Below are positions 1 to 7,513 of a stretch of 64,000 bases of DNA, one piece after another (the stretch's first letter is position 1; each line of letters starts with the position of its first letter). This DNA comes from Permianibacter sp046297695. GTDB lineage: Bacteria; Pseudomonadota; Gammaproteobacteria; Enterobacterales; Permianibacteraceae. The notes under the pieces are model-generated. The model was not told the origin of the DNA, did no database searches, and saw nothing but the letters and a program-made list of their open reading frames with translations. The translations under genes were made by a program, and so were the position numbers. The stretch is from positions 55,587 through 119,586 of the forward strand of contig JBKBHF010000005.1 in the NCBI GenBank assembly GCA_046297695.1, in the 5' to 3' direction.

Positions 1-596
1 CAGCGATCCTTCGGCAGATCATGGTGCCGGGCCGTGAAACAGCGTGCTGAATGGGCAAGCGGCATCAGGCCGTAGCCGAACACTTCCAGCTCCGGTAACG
101 GTTTATCGGACAAGGCCAGCGCTTCCTGTTGCAGCAGCTGCAACTGCTCGCGCGACAGCTCCAGCGGCAGAACCCAGCGCTGCAGACCATGTTGCTGCAA
201 AAAACGCAAGGCCCGGCCATTGTAGAGATTGATGTGCGGGCCGGTGACGAACGGCAAACCGCGTTCGCTGCAGAACTGCACCGCTGCCATGTCATTGGCT
301 TCAACCAGAAACTCGCCGTTGTTGCAGGCACGCTCGACACTCGCGAGTTCTGACTGCGCTTCAATCAGCGTCAATGTCGACAGCACCACCTGCTTGCCAG
401 TGCTTGCCAACTGCCGCGCCAATTCCAGCCATTCTTGCCAGCGCAGGCTGCGGCGTTTGCTGCAAACCACTTCACCAAGATAAACCGTCTGCACCGGCAG
501 GCTCGCCAGTTGTTCATAGAAGCTCAACAGTCGGGATTTGTCCCAGTAATAGAGAACCGGGCCGATGGTCAGTTGCAACGGGGTTGGAATGGTCAT
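1..596 (-). CDS. ubiV: UbiV, O2-independent ubiquinone hydroxylation protein (partial)
   Basis: Peptidase-U32-like partner of UbiU in oxygen-independent ubiquinone synthesis (known for E. coli UbiU-UbiV-UbiT). The frame is open from an ATG at 596 to the window edge, giving 198 residues of a protein usually near 290. It begins MTIPTPLQLTIGPVLYYW. Cys45, in the stretch GEVVCSKRRS, and a second cysteine in HSACFTARHH near residue 185 match the spacing of the first two iron-sulfur cysteines of the family; the last two would lie beyond the edge. It sits 60 bases downstream of ubiU on the same strand, so the two are very likely one operon. No ubiT is seen in the window. Confidence 0.9.
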   Translation of the reverse strand, partial: MTIPTPLQLTIGPVLYYWDKSRLLSFYEQLASLPVQTVYLGEVVCSKRRSLRWQEWLELARQLASTGKQVVLSTLTLIEAQSELASVERACNNGEFLVEANDMAAVQFCSERGLPFVTGPHINLYNGRALRFLQQHGLQRWVLPLELSREQLQLLQQEALALSDKPLPELEVFGYGLMPLAHSARCFTARHHDLPKDR

Positions 597-656
597 GCGG
601 TTGTAAGTCCAGTCTGATGGGCGCTGTTGTCGTCGTTATCGTGGTAGCCGGTAGTT

Positions 657-1652
657 TTACTGCCAGGCGCGGTGATAGGCGCCAAATGTCGTCTGGGCGC
701 CTTCGGACAGCTCGGCCAGCGTCTGTTGCCACTCGGCTGCCGGCGTGAACTCGCTGGCCGTTGCGGCGGCATCAATGGCCTGACGCCAGATCCGCGCCAC
801 TTGTGCCACGTAGGCCGGGCTGCGCTGGCGGCCTTCGATCTTGATTGCCTTGATGCCGATGCGGCTCAGCTCCGGCAACAAATCGAGCGTGTTCAGACTG
901 ACCGGTTCTTCCAGCGCGTGATAGCGCTTGCCGTTGACCACAAAGCGGCCTTTGCACAGCGTTGGATAGCCGGCGCGTTCACCGGGAGCAAACCGATCGA
1001 TCAGACTGCCATTGAGTCGTGATTCGAGTACGCCGTTGCTTTGTTCGTCCCAGCGGACGAACTTTGCCGGTGAACAGGCGCCACAAGTATTCGGTGCTTC
1101 GCCGGTAACATAGGACGACAACTGGCAGCGGCCTTCGGCCATGATGCACAGCGAACCAAAACCGAACACTTCGATTGCGCAAGGCGATGCCGCTGCCACC
1201 GCGCGCACTTGCGCCAACGACAGCACGCGTGGCAACACGGCACGGGCAATGCCGAAATGCCGGTGATAGAACGACAGACTCGCCTGACTGGTTGCCGAGG
1301 CCTGTACCGACAGATGTAGTGGCAGGTTGGGGTGACGCTGGGCGGCGTAATCGAGCACAGCAATGTCGGCTGCGATGAGCGCATCGGCGCCCAGTGCTGC
1401 CGCCTGATCCACTGCACGCTGCCAGCGCGACCAGCCACCGGCCTGTGCATAAGTGTTGATGGCGATAAACAGTTTGCGGCCGAGCCGGCGAATCAACGCG
1501 ATGGCCTGCTGCAGATCGGCGTCGGTGAAATTCAGGCCGGCGAAATGACGGGCATTGGTATCGTCCTTGAAACCGACATAGACCGCATCGGCGCCGTTCT
1601 CGACAGCCGCTTTCAGCGATGGCAGATTGCCGGCCGGGCAGACCAGTTCCAT
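657..1652 (-). CDS. ubiU: UbiU, O2-independent ubiquinone hydroxylation protein
   Basis: U32-family protein of 331 residues that, with UbiV, hydroxylates ubiquinone precursors without oxygen. The four [4Fe-4S] cysteines fall at Cys169, Cys176, Cys193 and Cys233, almost exactly the positions known in E. coli UbiU (169, 176, 193, 232). The N-terminus MELVCPAGNLPSLK is typical. An ATG 63 bases further upstream is in frame, but AGGAG lies directly before the ATG at 1652, so I use the shorter start. The gene starts 19 bases after the ThDP enzyme ends, so it is probably co-transcribed with it and shares its upstream FNR-type box. Confidence 0.93.
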   Translation of the reverse strand: MELVCPAGNLPSLKAAVENGADAVYVGFKDDTNARHFAGLNFTDADLQQAIALIRRLGRKLFIAINTYAQAGGWSRWQRAVDQAAALGADALIAADIAVLDYAAQRHPNLPLHLSVQASATSQASLSFYHRHFGIARAVLPRVLSLAQVRAVAAASPCAIEVFGFGSLCIMAEGRCQLSSYVTGEAPNTCGACSPAKFVRWDEQSNGVLESRLNGSLIDRFAPGERAGYPTLCKGRFVVNGKRYHALEEPVSLNTLDLLPELSRIGIKAIKIEGRQRSPAYVAQVARIWRQAIDAAATASEFTPAAEWQQTLAELSEGAQTTFGAYHRAWQ

Positions 1653-1671
1653 GCCGTTCTCCTTATTCGTG

Positions 1672-3486
1672 TCAGCTGTTGCACAGCATCTGCCATTGCC
1701 GATTGGCGTCGGCATCGCCGTTGCGGGCCTTGATAAACAGATTCAACATCCGGATTTCCGGGCTTTGAAACGCCGCATCAGCCGGGCAGGGCACTTCCAG
1801 CAAGGTCAGCCCGCTGTGGCGCTCGATGGCAGCGCGAAACTGGGTTTGGAATGCGGCGACGGTTTCGCAGCGATAGGCTTGACCACCGTAAGCGCGAATG
1901 ACGGCGCCGACATCGAACTCGCTGTCTGAGCAGTGGTAGATCGGGCCATCGCCGGATTTTCCGAGATCAAAGATATTGTTGCGCATATACAAAATCAGCA
2001 GCGGCAGCTTTTCTTTCTGGACATGAATGAGTTCATTGAGCTGAAAGTGAAAGCCGCCGTCTCCGGTCAGCAAAATCACCCGGTCGCTTGAGCGTCCGGT
2101 CTTGTCCTGATGTGCTTTTATATGCTCAGCCGCCACGCGCGCATACGGCAGGCTGGTGCCCATCGCTGCATACCATGGATTGGCGAGCCAGCTGCGGCCC
2201 AGCTGACTGGCGCGGGTTTGCAAACCGCAACTGGCGAAAAAGGAATTACCAACCTCAGGGACATAGACATAAGTGTGTTCGTTGTCTTGCGCTTGCAGTG
2301 CATTCAGCACCTCGGCGAGATTGTGAAAGGCAAGCGGTGCGTCCGGTGCAGGCAGCTGTGGATTGGCTGTGGGTGCGGGCGGTCTTGCTCGATAGCTTGC
2401 CGGCAACACCGCGGCGAGTTTTTCCAGCAGCACCAGCAAATCCTGTTCCTGCGGTAACGTGCTCTTGACCGTGGTGCGGTTCGGGATCTGGGCAATGCGA
2501 TGCGTGCCGGTCTGGAACGCGTGCCCGGTATCCTGGTTGAAAACACTGGTGCCGAAATCGAGCACATAATCCGCTAGGGTGTCGATGTAGTGGCGCCGTG
2601 TGCTGGCCGTAAATGCGCCGTTGTAGCCGCCGAGGCAAAGCGGATCGAAATCATCGAACAAGCCTTTGGCAAACCAGCTCGTTGCGTACGGAATCCGATG
2701 GCGCTGACAAAAGGCTTGCAAGGCGTTGCGCAGCGGCAGGTTCAGCTTCACTTGTTCGCCGATATAAATGAGCGGCGCCTTGGCTTGCTGCAATTTGCTG
2801 GCAATGGTGGCGGCAATCAACTCGGCGCCGGCAAGCATCATCGGGCTGGCCGGTTCCGCCGTGCAGGATGACGGCAAGTCCAGTGCCTGGGTCTTGGCGA
2901 ATACCAGATCTCGAGGGATCTCGATGAACACCGGCTCGCGCTTCATCCAGGCATGACGGACGAGTTCATAAAAATGATAAGCCGCAATATTTGGCTGGCC
3001 CGGATGGCGCGCGCCCTGCAAACGCTCGGCGCGTATGCCCAAGCCGGCAAACGCCCGCAGCGCCGCGTCATAATCGGCGCGCCAGGCACCGCTCGGATGC
3101 ACTGTGTGGTGGATGGCATTGCGGTGCACTTCGGCTTCGCCGGGTGCGCCGGACAAGAACACCACTGGCAGGCTTTCGGTTTTCGCCAGTGCCGCGGCGC
3201 TGACGCAAGGCAGACTGCCGACCGTGTAAGTGGTCAGGCAAAAACCGATGCCGCTGATCTCGGCATCACCACAGGCACAAAAGCTGGCATGCATTTCATT
3301 GCTGGCCGGCAACACCTGCAAGGCCGGGTCGAAAGCGGCGATCAGGTTGGCGGCAAAATCGCCGCCGACGCCGTAAAGGCGCTCGGCACCAAAATGCTTC
3401 AGTACGGCAACCATGGCTTCGCCCAGCGTAGGCAGCTGGCGGAAGTATTCAGTGCCGAAATTGGCTTCATCAGGACTGTGAGTCAT
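1672..3486 (-). CDS. ThDP-dependent 2-oxoacid decarboxylase-like enzyme
   Basis: Protein of about 604 residues with the three-part fold of pyruvate/indolepyruvate/phenylpyruvate decarboxylases. Visible: a cofactor-activating Glu64 in SNEMHA; a His-His pair at 126-127 (AIHHTVHP), the hallmark of the decarboxylase branch; and the ThDP/Mg site starting GDGG at 475 and ending in the Asn pair at 503-504. It is somewhat longer than typical members (550-570). Substrate cannot be read from sequence. It is the first gene of an apparent operon with ubiU and ubiV and is preceded by an FNR-type box at 3557-3570. The ATG at 3486 is chosen; a GTG at 3510 would add 8 residues, and neither has a strong ribosome site. 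Confidence 0.8.
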   Translation of the reverse strand: MTHSPDEANFGTEYFRQLPTLGEAMVAVLKHFGAERLYGVGGDFAANLIAAFDPALQVLPASNEMHASFCACGDAEISGIGFCLTTYTVGSLPCVSAAALAKTESLPVVFLSGAPGEAEVHRNAIHHTVHPSGAWRADYDAALRAFAGLGIRAERLQGARHPGQPNIAAYHFYELVRHAWMKREPVFIEIPRDLVFAKTQALDLPSSCTAEPASPMMLAGAELIAATIASKLQQAKAPLIYIGEQVKLNLPLRNALQAFCQRHRIPYATSWFAKGLFDDFDPLCLGGYNGAFTASTRRHYIDTLADYVLDFGTSVFNQDTGHAFQTGTHRIAQIPNRTTVKSTLPQEQDLLVLLEKLAAVLPASYRARPPAPTANPQLPAPDAPLAFHNLAEVLNALQAQDNEHTYVYVPEVGNSFFASCGLQTRASQLGRSWLANPWYAAMGTSLPYARVAAEHIKAHQDKTGRSSDRVILLTGDGGFHFQLNELIHVQKEKLPLLILYMRNNIFDLGKSGDGPIYHCSDSEFDVGAVIRAYGGQAYRCETVAAFQTQFRAAIERHSGLTLLEVPCPADAAFQSPEIRMLNLFIKARNGDADANRQWQMLCNS

Positions 3487-3556
3487 TGCGGCATCCGCTG
3501 GTGCGGCCACGTCGGCAATGGGAACTTCATTGTCTGGTGGAAATCACGTACCGATG

Positions 3557-3570
3557 TTGACTCGGGTCAA
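3557..3570. promoter_or_regulatory. FNR/ANR-type box between divergent genes
   Basis: Palindrome TTGAC-N4-GTCAA, close to the FNR/ANR consensus TTGAT-N4-ATCAA. It lies about 71 bases upstream of the ThDP enzyme start (leftward) and 95 bases upstream of the start of the DnrO-like gene (rightward), so it could serve either or both. An Fnr/Anr protein is encoded at 15513-16256. Confidence 0.6.
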
Positions 3571-3664
3571 GTCTCAGCAGGCCATTCCCAACCAAAGTTA
3601 AAGGCAACCTTAAGGCAATCACCATTATGCGCATGACTACACGACAGGTCAGGAGGAAAGACAT

Positions 3665-4149
3665 ATGAATCGAAAGGGTAGTACGGGATTGCCCCCCTTG
3701 CACTCAGCCTTTGCATGGGCGCCTTGGCCAGTTCGGTTTCGCTCACCAGCCTTGCTGCTGAAGTGACGGAACACCATCATCATGACCGCGCGCCCGAACC
3801 GCCACTCAAACTCAATGCCGGCCAACGTTGGGAAACCGATGTGCCACTGCGCGAAGCGATGATGCGGATTCGGCAATGCACATACAGCACCGAAGCGCTG
3901 CAAAAAGCGCAAGGTCTTGGCGTGACGCAGGCAGCAACCTTGTCAAAGACGATACAGGACGGCATTGCCTACATGGTGGCGAACTGTCATCTGCCACAGG
4001 ATGCCGATGCGACGTTGCACATGCTGATTGGCCGGCTTGCGAGCGCTGCCGAACGGATTGGCCAGGATGAAAGGTGCGCAGACGCCGATTCAGGACACGC
4101 TGCAACTGTCCCCGCAGTACTTCGATTCATCCTTGGTGTGAATCGCTAG
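3665..4149 (+). CDS. DnrO-like small periplasmic protein, reading frame broken
   Basis: The strong ribosome site AGGAGGAAAGACAT precedes ATG 3665, but that frame stops near 3764. The recognisable protein is in another frame (longest open part 3715-4149): signal-peptide-like hydrophobic stretch, His cluster EHHHHDRAPE, then WETDVPLREAMMRIRQ and GIAYMVANCHLPQDADATLH. I recall this pattern from DnrO-type proteins near denitrification genes; function unknown to me. One more base in the six-C run at 3692-3697 would join the ATG frame to the signal peptide (MNRKGSTGLPPLALSLCMG). A second shift near 4055-4066 would restore a more natural tail ending YFDSSLV with a stop at 4139-4141. The two shifts compensate. 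Either a pseudogene or two sequence errors. Confidence 0.6.
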
Positions 4150-4154
4150 AGACG

Positions 4155-4856
4155 CTATTCACGCAAACAGAATTTCGGGAACAACGGCGCGATGTCCTGC
4201 TGAATAAAGTCGCGGTCCGCAACGGTCCAGTTGTTCTGCGGCAATCGATTCGCGAGGCCTTGTCGCGTATGGCAGATCTGCACCGCCCAGTGGCTCACGC
4301 CGGTTTGGCGCAGTTGGGTGGCAAGGCTGAGCAGCCGCGCCCGTGACAGCAGATGCCAGTGCACCGTGGTCCGCACTTCATAGGCGACATCGTGTTGCAG
4401 CATCAGCTCCAGACTCTGCCAGGCGCGGCTGCCGGAACCGGGCGTGACGGTCAGCAGATCGTAGTGCTCGGGCAGTTCCTTCAAATCGAAGCCGACCCAA
4501 TCGCACAGCGGCAACAAGTGTTTCAATCGATCCGGATAGGCACCGCCGGTATGCAGGCCGATCTTGAAGCCCATGGCTTTCAGATCCGCAGCAGCATTGA
4601 GGCTGGCCGACTGCGCAGTCGGTTCACCGCCACTCAGCACCACGGCATCGAGCAGACCACGGCGTTGCTCGAGATGGCGACGAATCTCGTCCCAGCGAAA
4701 ATGCGTTTCCGCACGCGCGTCGAGCAGATGGTCGTTCTGGCAATAGGCGCAACGCCACGGACAGCCTTGGCAGAAGATCACCGCGGCTAGTTCACCGGGG
4801 TAATCGATGGTGGTCAGTGGCGTGTAGCCACCGATGCGCAAGGCGATGTCGGTCAT
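4155..4856 (-). CDS. nrdG: Anaerobic ribonucleotide reductase activating protein NrdG
   Basis: Radical-SAM activase of 233 residues that installs the glycyl radical on class III ribonucleotide reductase. The cluster motif CX3CX2C is at Cys32, Cys36 and Cys39 (GCPWRCAYC), followed by a glycine-rich SAM motif (VVLSGGEPT). The start MTDIALRIGG at 4856 is chosen; the frame remains open upstream only because it runs through a non-coding repeat. The gene lies 101 bases downstream of the small glycyl-radical protein gene and faces the DnrO-like gene tail to tail with almost no gap. Confidence 0.92.
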   Translation of the reverse strand: MTDIALRIGGYTPLTTIDYPGELAAVIFCQGCPWRCAYCQNDHLLDARAETHFRWDEIRRHLEQRRGLLDAVVLSGGEPTAQSASLNAAADLKAMGFKIGLHTGGAYPDRLKHLLPLCDWVGFDLKELPEHYDLLTVTPGSGSRAWQSLELMLQHDVAYEVRTTVHWHLLSRARLLSLATQLRQTGVSHWAVQICHTRQGLANRLPQNNWTVADRDFIQQDIAPLFPKFCLRE

Positions 4857-4900
4857 GGTCTTGATTCGAAGGCAGGCGCGGAGTGCGTTGTCATTTCGAC

Positions 4901-4943
4901 TTTCCCCCTCACCCCAACCCCTCTCCCTCGAGGGGAGAGGGGC
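4901..4943. repeat. REP-like intergenic palindromic repeat
   Basis: C-rich stretch followed by an inverted repeat of CCCCTCTCC and GGAGAGGGG around a short loop. It resembles the short palindromic repeats scattered between genes in many gammaproteobacterial genomes. It lies in the 101-base gap between the small glycyl-radical gene and nrdG. I see no second copy in this window. Confidence 0.55.
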
Positions 4944-4957
4944 TGATACGATGGTGA

Positions 4958-5119
4958 TCAGTTGTAGTGACCGCAGCATTTCTCGACGAAATGCTTGCGT
5001 TCGCGATGTTCGCTTTTCTTGCCGAGGTTGAACTCGGCAACCGGGCGGTGATAGCCCATGACCCGGGTCCAGACTTCACAGCGGGTTCTTTCTTCCGGTT
5101 TCAGTTCATTGACGGTCAT
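4958..5119 (-). CDS. Stand-alone glycyl-radical domain of class III RNR (NRDD-type, 53 aa)
   Basis: A 53-residue protein starting MTVNELKPEERTRCEVW and carrying RVMGYHRP at residues 19-26, the glycyl-radical loop normally at the very C-terminus of NrdD; Gly22 is the predicted radical site. It has its own ATG and ribosome site (AGGAG, 7 bases upstream) and is in a different frame from nrdD, 98 bases further downstream. The large NrdD chain ends after its zinc ribbon and lacks this loop, so both chains should be needed for an active enzyme. The gene lies between nrdD and nrdG. Cys48 and Cys49 near the end are of unknown role. Confidence 0.88.
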   Translation of the reverse strand: MTVNELKPEERTRCEVWTRVMGYHRPVAEFNLGKKSEHRERKHFVEKCCGHYN

Positions 5120-5185
5120 TGTGCGCTCCTTGTTTTAACCTGGGTAAAGACTCAACTGAGGTACAGACGCCTTTGCCAACTTCAT

Positions 5186-5199
5186 CCCGCTGAAGCGGG
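5186..5199. other. Small hairpin between nrdD and its glycyl-radical gene
   Basis: Inverted repeat CCCGCT/AGCGGG with a 2-base centre in the 98-base gap. No T-run follows on the minus strand, so it is more likely an mRNA stability or processing element than a terminator. Confidence 0.35.
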
Positions 5200-5207
5200 G
5201 TCAACGA

Positions 5208-5233
5208 GGCCTGCCGCTCAGGCGAGGCAGGCC
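5208..5233. other. Inverted repeat spanning the nrdD stop codon
   Basis: Perfect 8-base arms GGCCTGCC (5208-5215) and GGCAGGCC (5226-5233) flank the nrdD stop codon at 5218-5220. A stem here could affect termination of translation or mRNA decay between nrdD and the small gene. Confidence 0.4.
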
Positions 5234-7242
5234 GCTTCGTTGCGCTTTTTCTGCAGCAATGCTTCGTCGCATTTCGGGCAGAATTCGTGTTCACCGGCCA
5301 GATAACCGTGCACCGGGCAGATCGAGAAAGTCGGGGTGATGGTGATGTATGGCAGCCGGAAGTTTTCCAGCGAGCGTCGCACCAGCTTCTTGCAAGCATC
5401 GGCCGACGAGATCTTCTCGCTCATGTACAGGTGCAGTACGGTGCCGCCGGTGTATTTGCATTGCAGTGCATCCTGCCGCACCAGCGCCTCAAATGCGTCG
5501 TTGGTGAAACCGACCGGCAGTTGCGACGAGTTGGTGTAGTAGGGCTGCTGCGGCGAACCCGCCTGCAGAATGTCCGGAAAGCGCTTCTGATCTTCCTTGG
5601 CAAAGCGATAGGTCGTGCCTTCGGCCGGCGTCGCTTCGAGGTTATACAGATTGCCGGTGCGCTCCTGATACTCGGTCATCCGGGCGCGAACGTGGTCGAG
5701 CAGGCGCAGCGCCAGTTGATGGCCGCGGTCGTCGGTGATGTCATAGTCATCTCCACTGAAGTTGCGGATCATCTCATTGATACCGTTGACGCCGATGGTC
5801 GAGAAGTGATTGCGCAGCGTGCCAAGGTAGCGCTTGGTGTACGGATACAGGCCCATGTCGATGAACTGCTGGATGACTTTGCGTTTTATCTCCAGCGATT
5901 CGCTGGCCAGATCCATCAGTTCATCAAGCCGGGCCAGCAGGCCGGCTTCGTTGCCTTTGTAGAGATAACCCAATCGCGCGCAATTGACGGTGACCACGCC
6001 GACTGAGCCGGTTTGTTCGGCCGAGCCGAACAGACCGTTGCCGCGCTTGAGCAATTCCCGCAGATCGAGCTGCAAGCGGCAGCACATCGACCGGATCTGG
6101 TTCGGCTTCATGTCCGAGTTGATGAAGTTCTGGAAGTAGGGCAGACCGTACTTGGCGGTCATCTCAAACAGACGGGTCGCATTCTCGGAATCCCAATCGA
6201 AATCTTCGGTGATGTTGTAGGTCGGGATCGGAAAGGTGAAGACCCGGCCTTTGGCATCGCCCTTGGTCATGATCTCGATGTAGGCCTGATTGATCAGATC
6301 CATTTCTGGCTTCAGATCGCCATAGGTGAATGGCATTTCCTCACCGGCGATCAGCGGGATTTGATCGCGCAAGTCTTCCGGACAGACCCAATCGAAGGTC
6401 AGATTGGTGAACGGCGTTTGCGTGCCCCAGCGCGACGGTACGTTCAGGTTGTAGATGAGCTCCTGAATGCACTGCTTGATCGCTTCATAACTCATATTGT
6501 CCTTGCGGACGAACGGCGCCATGTAGGTGTCGAACGACGAGAACGCCTGCGCGCCGGCCCATTCATTCTGCAAGGTGCCGAGGAAATTGACGATCTGGCC
6601 GACCGCGCTCGACATGTGCTTCGGCGGTGCCGCTTCGACTTTGCCCGGCACGCCGTTCAGGCCTTCCTGCAGCAGCGTGCGCAGCGACCAGCCGGCGCAA
6701 TAGCCGGACAGCATATCGAGATCGTGAACGTGAATATCGGCTTCCCGGTGCGCGATGCCGATCTCCGGCGGATAGACATGGTTGAGCCAGTAATTGGCAA
6801 TGACCTTGCCGGAGGTGTTCAGAATCAAACCGCCGAGCGAATAACCCTGATTGGCATTGGCGTTGACGCGCCAGTCGTTGCGGGTCAGGTATTCGTTGAT
6901 CGATTTCTCGACCTGGACGACGGTATTGCGGTCAGCACGCAGACGCGCGCGCTGTTCGCGGTAAACAATATAGGCGCGCGCGGTGGCCAGAAAGTCATTG
7001 CCGATCAGCACCTGCTCGACAATGTCCTGCACTTGTTCGACGGTCGGAATATCGCCGGCTTTGTAGCGGTGCGCGATGACCTTCAAGGCATCATTGGTCA
7101 GCTCGTGGGCCTGGGTTTCGTCGTACTCGCCGGTGGCACGACCGGCTTTGGCGAGCGCGTTGCGGATCAGCACAGCGTTGAAGTCGGAAAGGCGACCATC
7201 GCGCTTGCGGATCAGCCGTGGCAGTTCGTGGTGCGGAATCAT
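5218..7242 (-). CDS. nrdD: Anaerobic ribonucleoside-triphosphate reductase NrdD, large chain without glycyl-radical loop
   Basis: Class III ribonucleotide reductase of 674 residues that makes dNTPs without oxygen. It has an N-terminal ATP-cone (about residues 8-100), the ten-stranded barrel with the substrate-radical cysteine region SMCCRLQLD (Cys387/388), and a C-terminal metal site CPVH...CPKC (Cys642, His645, Cys655, Cys658), where the second ligand is His instead of the usual Cys. The chain ends 16 residues later, with no RxxGY motif; that segment is encoded separately at 4958-5119. The ATG at 7242 is chosen because GGGAG lies 8 bases upstream. An FNR-type box is at 7326-7339. Confidence 0.93.
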   Translation of the reverse strand: MIPHHELPRLIRKRDGRLSDFNAVLIRNALAKAGRATGEYDETQAHELTNDALKVIAHRYKAGDIPTVEQVQDIVEQVLIGNDFLATARAYIVYREQRARLRADRNTVVQVEKSINEYLTRNDWRVNANANQGYSLGGLILNTSGKVIANYWLNHVYPPEIGIAHREADIHVHDLDMLSGYCAGWSLRTLLQEGLNGVPGKVEAAPPKHMSSAVGQIVNFLGTLQNEWAGAQAFSSFDTYMAPFVRKDNMSYEAIKQCIQELIYNLNVPSRWGTQTPFTNLTFDWVCPEDLRDQIPLIAGEEMPFTYGDLKPEMDLINQAYIEIMTKGDAKGRVFTFPIPTYNITEDFDWDSENATRLFEMTAKYGLPYFQNFINSDMKPNQIRSMCCRLQLDLRELLKRGNGLFGSAEQTGSVGVVTVNCARLGYLYKGNEAGLLARLDELMDLASESLEIKRKVIQQFIDMGLYPYTKRYLGTLRNHFSTIGVNGINEMIRNFSGDDYDITDDRGHQLALRLLDHVRARMTEYQERTGNLYNLEATPAEGTTYRFAKEDQKRFPDILQAGSPQQPYYTNSSQLPVGFTNDAFEALVRQDALQCKYTGGTVLHLYMSEKISSADACKKLVRRSLENFRLPYITITPTFSICPVHGYLAGEHEFCPKCDEALLQKKRNEAACLA

Positions 7243-7325
7243 CTCGGGCACTCCCTGTTGTGGTTGTTGGTCGGCGTGAACCACTAAATGTTGGGGAGAG
7301 CTTACGCCGCCATTACTAGCGCTGG

Positions 7326-7339
7326 TTGATCGAGGTCAA
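7326..7339. promoter_or_regulatory. FNR/ANR-type box upstream of nrdD
   Basis: TTGAT-N4-GTCAA, one mismatch from the FNR consensus, centred about 90 bases upstream of the nrdD start. This fits anaerobic induction of the nrdD, small glycyl-radical gene and nrdG unit. Confidence 0.65.
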
Positions 7340-7401
7340 CTGGACAGGCATTCGCCGAGTGCGCTAGTCAACTATCGTGAACGGGTTGGTGTCCGTTTGA
7401 A

Positions 7402-7447
7402 CGCTACAAAAGAAAACGGCGAATGCCGCCGGAGCGACATTCGCCGT
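7402..7447 (-). terminator. Rho-independent terminator after hemerythrin-like gene
   Basis: Perfect 10-base stem ACGGCGAATG (7416-7425) and CATTCGCCGT (7438-7447), followed on the minus strand by TTTTCTTTT. It ends the transcript of the hemerythrin-like gene before the nrdD promoter. Confidence 0.75.
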
Positions 7448-7513
7448 CATGATCCCGATTTGATTTTTTGCGGCATGGCGGACGCAAGACCCGGGATCAA
7501 ACTTGGCAAAAAC

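Noticed and set aside
4857..4979. Longer NrdG with 41 extra N-terminal residues
   Set aside because: The extension is the translated REP-like repeat and overlaps the end of the small glycyl-radical gene; family members start at MTDIALRIGG-like sequence.
6013..7287. Open frame of 424 codons on the plus strand opposite nrdD
   Set aside because: Antisense shadow; nrdD is supported by motifs over its whole length.
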